A DNA stretch of 8,531 bases from JBBRUG01 sp038247995. GTDB lineage: Bacteria; Chloroflexota; Chloroflexia; Chloroflexales; Chloroflexaceae. The stretch's first letter is position 1. Each line of letters begins with the position of its first letter. Under the pieces are notes generated by a model that saw only the letters and a program-made list of their open reading frames with translations, was not told the DNA's origin and did no database searches. The position numbers were made by a program, and so were the translations under genes. Of this stretch, positions 1 to 6,399 are shown in pieces. The stretch covers positions 1 to 8,531 of the forward strand of contig JBBRUG010000273.1 in assembly GCA_038247995.1 (NCBI GenBank), read 5' to 3'.

Positions 1-42
1 GACTGCGGACTGCGCACTGCGCACTGCGGACTGCGGACTGCT
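1..42. repeat. Heptamer tandem repeat (six units of SACTGCG)
   Basis: Six head-to-tail 7-bp units, GACTGCG or CACTGCG, fill positions 1-42; only the first base varies between G and C, and the last unit ends in T instead of G. The array reaches the window edge, so its full length is unknown. Its last base is the first base of the TGA stop (minus strand, 42-44) of the DinB-like gene, so the repeat begins exactly where coding ends. Read on the minus strand the unit is CGCAGTC/CGCAGTG. This resembles short tandemly repeated repetitive (STRR) elements. There is no sign of a coding or terminator role. Confidence 0.9.
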
Positions 43-914
43 CACGTAGGCGTAAAGTAGCCTGTAAAGCGCTGCGCCAGGCCCAGATCGCCGTTCACCC
101 GAATGCGGCGGAGCATGAGATTGCGCACGATCCGGGTGCGATACGTGATAACTTTGCAGAACAATTCGGCGCTGGCGAAGGTTAGCGCGACTGTCGGCTT
201 GTCGGCTTTGCCCATATAAGCGCGGGCGAGTTCAGGGGCGACGCTCAGGTACCAACTCCCGCCGCCCTTGCCGTTGACCGTGAAGCTAATCGTAGCGTGC
301 AGATCACCGGCCCGCTCGGGCCAGTAAGTCAGCGCCATATTCAACAGTAACCGGGTCAATTGGCGGCGCATGAATCCGGGTCGATAGTATGTCCAGATCG
401 GCTGGGCACGCGGCCCGACGGCAACTTGCGCCCCATGCACAATGCCCGCGTGGACAAGCTGAACGGCCAGAGTCTGCGCAATCGTCGGGTTGCTATGATA
501 AAACGGCATTGCAATCGGCTGCGACAGCACCGGCTCCTCGGTACGTGCGGCGATCCGTGCCGCCTCACTCAGGGCGCCAAGTAACATTTCGACCAACTCG
601 GCGTCGGTATGCTCGACAATCGCATCAAGCGCCTCCTGGTTGAAAGCCTTTAGCTCACTGCGCTGGAGATCGCGCCCGGCGAACGGCCCCGGCATACCCT
701 CTAAGGTCGCGGTAATCGCCTGATTCAAACCGATTGCTGTTGCCGCAAGGTGGGCTACCGTCTGGTGGAGCGTCCATGCTTCAGGGCGGCGCTCAGTCGG
801 CCGCGCCCAATCATCTTCAGCCACCCGTTCGAAGAAACCCGCATAGATCTCACGCAGTTCGAGCAGATCCGCCGCCAATGTATAGGGTTCAAACGCCCCC
901 GTACGATCTTCCAT
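42..914 (-). CDS. DinB/maleylpyruvate-isomerase-like protein with C-terminal SCP2-like domain
   Basis: About 290 residues. The N-terminal half (about residues 15-170) looks like the DinB / mycothiol-dependent maleylpyruvate isomerase N-terminal four-helix fold: a W-T-L-H-Q-T-V-A-H-L segment at 50-59 and a late helix with His158, His163 and Gln166, which are candidate metal ligands. Residues about 208-290 resemble the SCP2 sterol-carrier fold (beta-rich, ending R-V-N-G-D followed by a helix). This domain pair is known in uncharacterised small-molecule-modifying enzymes; the substrate cannot be read from sequence. The upstream oxidoreductase stops at 920-922, giving a two-gene operon. An ATG at 923 makes an ATGA overlap with that stop, but the AAGGA then touches the ATG directly; the ATG at 914 has the same AAGGA nine bases upstream and was chosen. 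Residue numbers here count from 923. Domain calls are pattern recognition and moderately sure. Confidence 0.72.
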   Translation of the reverse strand: MEDRTGAFEPYTLAADLLELREIYAGFFERVAEDDWARPTERRPEAWTLHQTVAHLAATAIGLNQAITATLEGMPGPFAGRDLQRSELKAFNQEALDAIVEHTDAELVEMLLGALSEAARIAARTEEPVLSQPIAMPFYHSNPTIAQTLAVQLVHAGIVHGAQVAVGPRAQPIWTYYRPGFMRRQLTRLLLNMALTYWPERAGDLHATISFTVNGKGGGSWYLSVAPELARAYMGKADKPTVALTFASAELFCKVITYRTRIVRNLMLRRIRVNGDLGLAQRFTGYFTPT

Positions 915-919
915 GACCG

Positions 920-1984
920 TCATTCCTTCGCAACAATATCTTCCCGACTCACGCCGTCAACCTCAAGGATGAGATCGGCTCCATAAGCCAACGATGGCGT
1001 CTGGAAGCCGGGCCGCACGATACCGGCCAGGATCTTTTCGGCCAGCAGCACGGCTGTGTGCGCAGTGAGGGTATACCCCTCGGGAGTAAGCATACGGGTT
1101 TGAACGCGCTGCCCTGGGGGGGTACGGACTTCGCCCCAGAGGAGACTCAGGCCGCGCGCACGCTCGCTAACGTTTGGGCCGGGGGGGTGGCGACGAACAA
1201 ACGCACGAAGGGCAGCGCGCACTGGAGGTATCGCAAGAAGTGGGCCACTCAAGCCGCTAAATCGCATCCAGCGTCGCGCTGCTTTAGGAAGTGCGATAAA
1301 GACCTCAATATTTGGAATCCCGGTGCTGTAGTAGGCCGTCGCCACATCGCCCCAGGGGATCGCCGTAACCAGGGTTGGTCCGCGCCCAAAATCGACTTCG
1401 CGGGTGGCGTGCCCGACCGGCACCTTCACGATCGCACCGTCGCGCCGGATCGCGCCACCGGTATGCATATGTTCGAGCGCCGTCAGCGCCGTGCCGTGCG
1501 AGAGGCGGCTCAGCGCCCGAAAGGCCAGCGCCAGGTGCGTTGCGCCGGGTAAGCGCCGCGCCAGGTGCGCCGCCAGGCAATCGGAGGGCACAACATCAAA
1601 GCCGGCGCCGGGCAACAACTGTACACCAGCGGCCTGCGCCTGGGCGTCGAGAGTGTGCAGCGCTTCAAAGACCGCAATTTCGCCGGTGATGTCGAGGTAA
1701 TGCACACCGGCGCGCAGACACGCAGCAGCCATCGGCGGCGCGGTATGGATAAACGGCCCCGCGCAGTGGATCACCACCCGGCGCCCGGCCAACGCCGCAA
1801 GGAGCCCCGCAGTGTCGGCCAGGTCAAGGGCGATATACTCCAGGCCCAGGCGCGCGGCAAGTGCGGCCACAGCTGCGCCGTTGCGCCCCGCCAGCACCGG
1901 ACGCAAGCCGCGCTCGACGGCGCGTTCGGCCACCAGCGTGCCGGTATAGCCGTTGGCGCCATAAATGAGGATTGGATCGGACAT
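920..1984 (-). CDS. Saccharopine-dehydrogenase-like NAD(P)-binding oxidoreductase
   Basis: A soluble 354-residue protein of the saccharopine dehydrogenase-like / trans-acting enoyl reductase superfamily. The N-terminus is a Rossmann fold: strand I-L-I-Y, then G9-A-N-G12-Y-T-G15 as the dinucleotide-binding loop, and L-A-G-R-N at 31-35, where the Arg may favour NADP(H). V-V-I-H-C-A-G-P-F (70-78), Y-L-D-I-T-G-E (96-102) and G-A-G-F-D-V-V-P-S-D (126-135) are typical of this family. True lysine-pathway function is unlikely; relatives include lipid-associated reductases, and the substrate is unknown. An in-frame ATG 45 bases further upstream exists, but 1984 was chosen because it has GGAG (1992-1995) seven bases away and starts right before the Rossmann strand. 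It is the first gene of an operon with the DinB-like gene; its TGA at 920-922 abuts that gene's start. Confidence 0.85.
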   Translation of the reverse strand: MSDPILIYGANGYTGTLVAERAVERGLRPVLAGRNGAAVAALAARLGLEYIALDLADTAGLLAALAGRRVVIHCAGPFIHTAPPMAAACLRAGVHYLDITGEIAVFEALHTLDAQAQAAGVQLLPGAGFDVVPSDCLAAHLARRLPGATHLALAFRALSRLSHGTALTALEHMHTGGAIRRDGAIVKVPVGHATREVDFGRGPTLVTAIPWGDVATAYYSTGIPNIEVFIALPKAARRWMRFSGLSGPLLAIPPVRAALRAFVRRHPPGPNVSERARGLSLLWGEVRTPPGQRVQTRMLTPEGYTLTAHTAVLLAEKILAGIVRPGFQTPSLAYGADLILEVDGVSREDIVAKE

Positions 1985-2012
1985 GGTTGGACTCCGTGTA
2001 GCAGATGTACCC

Positions 2013-2041
2013 AGTATACGACAGATCACTGAACCACTGAA
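2013..2041 (-). promoter_or_regulatory. Candidate sigma70-type promoter for the oxidoreductase operon
   Basis: On the minus strand a TATACT box (2013-2018, 5 of 6 to consensus) lies 17 bp from TTCAGT (2036-2041, 3 of 6). Transcription would start near 2006, about 20 bases before the ATG at 1984. The -35 hexamer is itself part of the CACTGAAC octamer repeat, so the repeat may supply or disturb it. The -35 match is weak. Confidence 0.4.
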
Positions 2042-2190
2042 CCACTGATGGCACTGAATTTAGATATCCTCAGTGCTTTCTGTGTCCTCACGCGCTCAGT
2101 GCTTCAGTGATCCGCTGCTTGACATGTTCGTGGCGGCCTCCTACGATAATGGTGCCCTCAGCACCCTCAGTGGTTCAGTGTGTCAGTGAG
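2026..2190. repeat. TCAGTG octamer-phased repeats in inverted orientation
   Basis: The hexamer TCAGTG occurs ten times in 165 bp. It is reversed (CACTGA) at 2027, 2035, 2043 and 2052, and forward at 2070, 2096, 2104, 2167, 2175 and 2183. Within clusters the spacing is 8 bp (9 bp once). The left array (2026-2048, unit CACTGAAC) and the right array (2167-2189) are inverted copies matching at 21 of 23 positions, 14 of them contiguous (2035-2048 with 2167-2180 and equally 2027-2040). The 118 bp between the arms contain degenerate copies and the amidase promoter candidate. The two arms could form a long stem in DNA or RNA. Confidence 0.9.
2119..2147 (+). promoter_or_regulatory. Candidate sigma70 promoter for the amidase gene
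   Basis: A perfect TTGACA (2119-2124) is followed after 17 bp by TACGAT (2142-2147, 4 of 6). The overlapping GATAAT at 2145-2150 matches better, but at a 20-bp spacing. Transcription would start near 2154, about 50 bases before the amidase ATG. The leader would begin with a small hairpin (GGTGC 2151-2155 with GCACC 2161-2165) and contain the right-hand octamer array. Confidence 0.5.
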
Positions 2191-2204
2191 CAAAGGTGAA
2201 TCTA

Positions 2205-3617
2205 ATGACGGAAGCATTGTATTTTCGCAGTGCGGTCGAGTTGGCCGAGCTGATCCGCACCCGTGAAGTGAGTGCAAGTGAGGTGTTGGAGGCGCACCTG
2301 GCCCAGATCGAGCGGGTGAATCCGCTGGTGAATGCGATCGTAACCCTCGATATTGCAGGCGCCCGCGCCCAGGCCCGCGCCGCCGACGTGGCATTGGCCG
2401 CCGGTGAAGCTGTGGGGCCGTTGCACGGCTTACCGGTAGTCCACAAAGATCTGGCCGAGACGCGGGGAATGCGCACGACCTACGGCTCACCGATCTACGC
2501 CGACAATGTGCCCGATTTCGACGCGCTGATTGTCGAACGCCTACACGCCGCCGGGGCGATCAGCCTGGGCAAGTCGAATACGCCCGAGTTTGGCGCCGGC
2601 TCACAGACCTTCAACGCCGTCTTCGGGGCCACCCGCAACCCCTACGACCTGAGCCGCACCTGTGGCGGCAGCAGCGGCGGCGCGGCCGTAGCGCTCGCCT
2701 GCGGTATGGTGCCCCTCGCCGATGGCAGCGATATGGGCGGTTCGCTCCGCAATCCGGCGAGCTATAACAACGTCGTCGGATTTCGTACCACCCCCGGCCG
2801 GGTACCGTCCTGGCCCACAAATGCGCCCTGATCGGCGCTGTCCGTCGATGGCCCATTGGCGCGCAGCGTGGGCGATGTGGCGCTCATGCTCAGTGCAATC
2901 GCCGGCCCCGACCTGCGGGCGCCGCTCTCAATCAGCGAGTCGGGTGCGCAATTCGCCGGCAGCTTGGAGCGCGACTTGCGCGGTGTGCGTGTGGCCTGGA
3001 GCCGCGATCTGAATGGGTTGTTGCAGGTTGATCCTGCGGTAACCGCAGCCCTCGCCCCGCACGCCGCCACGCTCGCCGGCCTGAGATGCAGCGTCGAAGA
3101 GGCCGCCCCCGATCTGCGCGACGGCGACGAGATCTTCATGACCTTGCGCGCACTCAGCTACGAAATGAACTTGGGGCCGTTGCTGGACACGCATCGTGCG
3201 CAGATGAAAGACACGGTGATCTGGAATATCGAGGCCGGGCGTGCCGCTACGGGTGCGCAAATAGCACGGGCGATGCGGCTCCAGGGCGCGTTGATCCAGC
3301 GTGTGCTGGGCTTTTTCGCCGACTACGATTTCCTCGCCTTGCCGGTGGCGCAAGTGCCGCCCTTCCCGATTGAACAGCCCTATATCACCGAAATCAACGG
3401 TATTCAGATGAGCAACTACATCGAGTGGATGCGCTCGTGCTACCTGATCACCGTCACCGGCATGCCGGCGATCTCCGTGCCCGCCGGCTTTACCCCTGCC
3501 GGATTACCGGTCGGCCTTCAAATCGTCGGGCGGCCCCGCGACGAGCTAGGCGTGCTCCAGATCGCTCATGCCTTCGAGCAGGCGACGGGGTTCGGGCAGC
3601 GCCGGCCGCAGATATAA
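2205..3617 (+). pseudogene. Amidase-signature hydrolase interrupted by in-frame TGA
   Basis: An amidase-signature enzyme that would hydrolyse carboxamides to acids and ammonia. ATG 2205 was chosen over GTG 2196 because AAGG (2193-2196) lies eight bases upstream. The Ser-cisSer-Lys triad is present in the first part: Lys81 (V-V-H-K-D), cis-Ser156 (G-G-S-S-G-G) and nucleophile Ser180 (D-M-G-G-S-L-R-N-P). Codon 209 (2829-2831) is TGA, in the sequence N-A-P-stop-S-A-L-S-V-D-G-P-L-A-R. Relatives usually carry Trp there, so a single TGG to TGA change explains it. The frame continues without shift for 261 more codons with normal family sequence (S-V-G-D-V-A-L-M-L; G-M-P-A-I-S-V-P-A-G-F; G-L-P-V-G-L-Q-I-V-G-R) to TAA at 3615-3617. 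The full length of about 470 residues is normal. The 208-residue product would lack a third of the fold around the core and is probably inactive. No restart site with a ribosome-binding site follows the stop. A sequencing error or readthrough are alternatives. Confidence 0.88.
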
Positions 3618-3634
3618 AGGCAAAAGGCAAAAAA
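3616..3634. repeat. Short heptamer repeat AAAGGCA between convergent genes
   Basis: Two perfect AAAGGCA units (3616-3622, 3623-3629) and a run of A fill nearly the whole 18-bp space between the two converging genes. The first two bases belong to the amidase TAA (3615-3617), and the array ends one base before the aminotransferase stop (minus strand, 3636-3638). The stretch has no hairpin and is not a convincing terminator for either gene. Confidence 0.7.
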
Positions 3635-3635
3635 C

Positions 3636-4820
3636 TCACGTACACGCACCTGTGACACCCTTTGCATTCAACGCAGCCCGCATCCGCTCCAGCGCCGCGA
3701 TTAGTTGCGTGCGCGGGCAGCCGAAATTCAGCCGTACAAAGCCTTCCCCGCCCGGCCCAAACATCGCCCCATCCGACAGGGCGACTTTGGCGTGTTCGAG
3801 AAAAAACGTGTATGGATTGCCCTCAATCCCCGCGTCACGGCAGTCGATCCAGCTCAGATAGGTCGAATCCGGTACGGTCGTGCGCAATTGGGGCAGATAC
3901 TCGCTGAGATACGCAACGTAGGCATCACGGTTGGCGGTGAGGTAAGCGCGCAGCGCCGTGAGCCAGGCTTCGCCGTGTTCATACGCGGCCATAGCGCCGG
4001 CAATCCCGAAGGCATTCACATGTGGCACAATCCCGGCAGAAGCCTTCTCGATCAGCGTACGCAACTGCGGATTCGTCACAATCGCAAAACTGCATCCCAA
4101 CCCCGGCAGGTTAAAGGTTTTGCTTGGCGCAATCAGCGTAACACAGCGATCGGCAACCTCGGGAACGGCAGCCGCAAATGGCGTATGACGCGCATCGCCC
4201 AGCATCAGGTCGCAATGAATGTCGTCGGAGCAGATGATCGTGTTGTGTTCGGCACACAATTCGCCAATGCGCTGTAAATCTGCAATCGGGAAACTCTGCC
4301 CGATCGGGTTGTGCGGCAGGCTGAGCAGCAGCAGGCTCGTTTGGGCGCTAAACGCAGCGGCCAACCGTTCGTGATCGAGCGTATAACTGAGCGTGTTCCC
4401 GCTGATGTGGGCAGTTAGTTCGACTGTCGTACTGACCCGCTACTGATTGGCCGGTGCACTGAGAAAGGGTGGATAGGCCGGGGTAGGCGTGAGCACCTGA
4501 TCGCCGGGTGCGCCGAGGGCGCGGGCCAGCACGTTGATCGCCGAGACGAGGCCGGGCGTAACCATGATGTCGGCGGGGCTGATCTGCCAGCCATACAGCC
4601 GGTGCATCCGCGCACAAATGATCTCCTTCAGGCGTAGCGGCGGCTTCGCATAGCCAAATACTCCGTGCGTCGCCCGTTCCTGGAGCGCCTGAATCACCGG
4701 CTCGGGCGAGCGGAAATCCATATCGGCAACCCACATCGGCAAGACATCCTCGGCGTACAGTTCCCACTTAGCGCTGCCTGTACCGCGCCGTTCGAGCGGA
4801 GTGTCGAAATCGAATGGCAT
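3636..4820 (-). pseudogene. MalY/PatB-type PLP aminotransferase / C-S lyase interrupted by in-frame TAG
   Basis: A fold-type I PLP enzyme of the MalY/PatB group (cystathionine beta-lyase / aminotransferase), which typically cleaves cysteine C-S bonds in the cytosol. Start 4820 has AGAGGA (4825-4830) four bases upstream. Family signs in order: F-D-T-P-L-E-R-R-G-T-G-S-A-K-W, L-P-M-W-V-A-D-M-D-F, G-V-F-G-Y, V-T-P-G-L-V, P-A-Y-P-P-F, then P-H-N-P-I-G, C-S-D-D-I-H-C-D (Asp199 region) and S-K-T-F-N-L-P-G with the PLP lysine near 234. Codon 127 (4440-4442) is TAG, within A-P-A-N-Q-stop-R-V-S-T-T-V-E-L. The same frame then runs 268 sense codons to TGA at 3636-3638, so total length (395 codons) is normal for the family. 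A CAG to TAG change is one simple explanation, though the original codon is not certain. The 126-residue N-terminal product lacks the PLP lysine and cannot be an active enzyme. Confidence 0.87.
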
Positions 4821-4867
4821 ACTGTCCTCTGGGCATAAGGGTGGATGCGCTATTGTACCGCAGGCGG

Positions 4868-4884
4868 ACGCAGAACGCAGAACG
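4868..4884. repeat. Short heptamer repeat ACGCAGA (about 2.4 units)
   Basis: ACGCAGA at 4868-4874 and 4875-4881 is followed by a third partial unit to 4884. It lies in the divergent intergenic region upstream of the aminotransferase start. The rotated unit CGCAGAA shares the CGCAG core with the heptamer array at 1-42 read on its minus strand (CGCAGTC). Confidence 0.55.
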
Positions 4885-4904
4885 ACTTGTTCCGCTGTCG
4901 AGGC

Positions 4905-4933
4905 TTGACAAGCCCTCGTCCCGCTGCTATAGT
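4905..4933 (+). promoter_or_regulatory. Near-consensus extended -10 promoter for the CoA-transferase
   Basis: A perfect TTGACA at 4905-4910, a 17-bp spacer, then TATAGT at 4928-4933 (5 of 6) preceded by TGC, an extended -10 element. This is the best sigma70-type promoter in the window. Transcription would start near 4940, inside the TTGTATACAA palindrome, leaving a leader of about 165 bases before the ATG at 5107. The strength of the boxes together with the overlapping palindrome suggests a strong but repressed promoter. Confidence 0.72.
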
Positions 4934-4942
4934 TGTATACAA
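4933..4942. promoter_or_regulatory. Palindromic operator candidate TTGTATACAA with repeated copies
   Basis: A perfect 10-bp palindrome starts on the last base of the -10 box and covers the expected transcription start. Two related sites follow: ATATATACAA at 4961-4970 (8 of 10) and TCGTATACAA at 5082-5091 (9 of 10), the last just before the ribosome-binding site. The larger 12-bp string GTATACAATCCT is repeated exactly at 4935-4946 and 5084-5095, with ACAATCCT again at 4952-4959. Dimeric helix-turn-helix repressors such as GntR-family regulators bind sites of this shape, but no regulator gene lies in the window, so the binder is unknown. Confidence 0.5.
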
Positions 4943-5032
4943 TCCTCCCAAACAATCCTAATATATACAATACGGGTAGTTGCCGCTGGCGCGGCCATTG
5001 TTCAGCTTGCAACAAATGCGCCAGTATGCCAT

Positions 5033-5057
5033 ATAACTCCATTCACATGTGAGTTAT
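5033..5057. promoter_or_regulatory. Inverted repeat ATAACTC-N11-GAGTTAT in the leader
   Basis: A perfect 7-bp inverted repeat (5033-5039 and 5051-5057) with an 11-base centre that includes most of the CACATGTG palindrome (5044-5051, whose last base is also the first base of the right arm). It lies in the CoA-transferase leader, 50 bases before the start codon. It could be an operator or an mRNA hairpin. No T-run follows, so it is not an intrinsic terminator. Confidence 0.4.
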
Positions 5058-5106
5058 CATCTGGTAGCGCCGTACAATGGATCGTATACAATCCTTGAGG
5101 CAAGCG

Positions 5107-6312
5107 ATGCAAACCCGCCCGCCGCGTCCACTTGACGATCTGCGTGTTCTGGAGCTTGGCGCCTTTCTGGCCGGCCCATTCTGCGGTCAGTTGCTTGCCG
5201 ATTTCGGCGCCGAGGTGATTAAAGTTGAGGTGCCCGGCAAAGGCGATCCGCTGCGCCAGTGGGGCCGCCACCGCTACAACGGCCAGACGCTCTGGTGGCC
5301 GGTGCTGGCCCGCAACAAGAAGTCGGTCACGCTCGATCTGCGCACCCCTACAGGCCAGGCGATCATTCGGCGGCTCGTGCCCAAAGTGGACATCCTGCTC
5401 GAAAATTTTCGCCCCGGCACGTTGGAGCAATGGGGGCTGAGCTACGAGGAACTGCGTGAACTCAACCCCGGCCTGATTATGATCCGCGTCAGCGGTTATG
5501 GCCAAACCGGGCCGTATCGCGATAAAGCCGGCTTCGGCAGCATCGGCGAGGCGATGGGCGGCATCCGCTCGATCACCGGCTTCCCCGACCGTCCACCCAC
5601 GCGGATCGGGATCAGTATCGGTGATTCGCTGGCGGCCACCTTCGCTACCATCGGCGCGCTCACTGCCTTGCATCAGCGGCAGCGCACCGGCCATGGGCAA
5701 GTGGTCGACATCGGCATCTTCGAGGCTGTTCTGGCGCTCATGGAAAGCATGATCCCCGAATATCAGCTTGCCGGCCATATCCGCGAGCGCACCGGCAATG
5801 TGCTGCCGAATATTGCCCCCTCAAACATCTACCCCACGATTGACGGCAGTTGGTTTGCCATTGGCGCCAACGCCGACACAATCTTCCGCCGTTTTGCGCT
5901 GGCAATGGGCCGGCCCGAACTCGCCGATGACGCGTGCTTCGCCACCCATGCGGCGCGTGGCATACATCAGCCCGAACTCGACGACCTGATCGCCGCCTGG
6001 ACGATCACCCACGACGCCGACACGCTACAGCGCCTGCTCGATGAACACGGCGTGCCCGGCGGCCAGATCTACACAGCGAAGGAGATGTTGAGCGACCCGC
6101 ATTTCCATGCCCGCGAGGCGATTGTCGGTGTGTCGGACCCTAGGTTTGGCGAGATCAAGATGCAGAACGTCTTCCCGCGCCTGAGCGCTACCCCCGGCGG
6201 CATCGATTGGACCGGGCCGGAACTGGGGCAGCACAATAATGAGGTATTCCGCGGCTTGCTGGAGCTTTCCGAGCGTGAGTTGAAGGATCTTCGGGAGCAG
6301 AAGGTGATATAG
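5107..6312 (+). CDS. Class III CoA-transferase (CaiB/BaiF family)
   Basis: A 401-residue class III acyl-CoA transferase that moves CoA between carboxylic acids through an aspartyl-CoA anhydride. The N-terminal Rossmann-like part has the signature L-D-D-L-R-V-L-E-L-G-A-F-L-A-G-P-F (9-24) and A-D-F-G-A-E-V-I-K-V-E. N-K-K-S-V-T-L-D-L-R-T, L-L-E-N-F-R-P-G and S-G-Y-G-Q-T-G-P-Y follow. The catalytic Asp is Asp173 in I-G-D-S-L-A-A. Start 5107 has GAGG (5097-5100) six bases upstream; the alternative ATG at 5077 has no site and would include the 5082-5091 operator-like repeat. The stop is TAG. The neighbour downstream is an HMG-CoA-lyase fragment. In Chloroflexus a succinyl-CoA:citramalate CoA-transferase is encoded beside citramalyl-CoA lyase, also of the HMG-CoA lyase type, so a related branched-acid substrate is plausible here. 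That is inference; the substrate is not readable from sequence. Confidence 0.92.
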   Translation: MQTRPPRPLDDLRVLELGAFLAGPFCGQLLADFGAEVIKVEVPGKGDPLRQWGRHRYNGQTLWWPVLARNKKSVTLDLRTPTGQAIIRRLVPKVDILLENFRPGTLEQWGLSYEELRELNPGLIMIRVSGYGQTGPYRDKAGFGSIGEAMGGIRSITGFPDRPPTRIGISIGDSLAATFATIGALTALHQRQRTGHGQVVDIGIFEAVLALMESMIPEYQLAGHIRERTGNVLPNIAPSNIYPTIDGSWFAIGANADTIFRRFALAMGRPELADDACFATHAARGIHQPELDDLIAAWTITHDADTLQRLLDEHGVPGGQIYTAKEMLSDPHFHAREAIVGVSDPRFGEIKMQNVFPRLSATPGGIDWTGPELGQHNNEVFRGLLELSERELKDLREQKVI

Positions 6313-6315
6313 CGA

Positions 6316-6346
6316 GAACATAAGAACATAAGAACATAAGAACATG
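6316..6346. repeat. Octamer tandem repeat GAACATAA
   Basis: Three perfect GAACATAA units (6316-6339) and a fourth partial unit GAACATG (6340-6346) begin three bases after the CoA-transferase TAG. The following AAAAGCTTTT is a short palindrome but not a strong terminator. Confidence 0.9.
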
Positions 6347-6358
6347 AAAAGCTTTTTC

Positions 6359-6390
6359 GGTTCCTTTGTTCCTCGGTTCCTCGGTTCCTC
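6359..6390. repeat. Octamer tandem repeat GGTTCCTC
   Basis: Four 8-bp units; the last two are perfect GGTTCCTC, the first is GGTTCCTT and the second TGTTCCTC. On the minus strand the rotated unit is GAACCGAG, sharing GAAC with the neighbouring GAACATAA array and with the GAACCACT repeat near 2027. The array ends nine bases before the lyase-fragment ATG and occupies the place where a ribosome-binding site would be expected. Confidence 0.88.
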
Positions 6391-6399
6391 ATCACATAT

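Noticed and set aside
2829..2831. Selenocysteine at the amidase TGA.
   Set aside because: The family has Trp at about this position, not Cys, and no SECIS-like hairpin is evident just after the codon.
2196..3617. Reading the two amidase pieces as two separate genes or as a frameshift.
   Set aside because: Both pieces are in the same frame and only one stop codon separates them; the second piece has no start with a ribosome-binding site and no independent domain.
5026..5052. Possible 8-residue leader peptide (ATG 5026 to TGA 5050-5052) in the CoA-transferase leader.
   Set aside because: No ribosome-binding site, no run of regulatory codons and no terminator/antiterminator pair; short frames like this are expected by chance.
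5002..5778. Long minus-strand open frame of 258 codons.
   Set aside because: It lies opposite the well-supported CoA-transferase and has no recognisable motif; high GC gives such shadow frames.
1..6390. CRISPR array.
   Set aside because: The repeats are 7-8 bp without spacers of even length, differ from place to place, and there are no cas genes.
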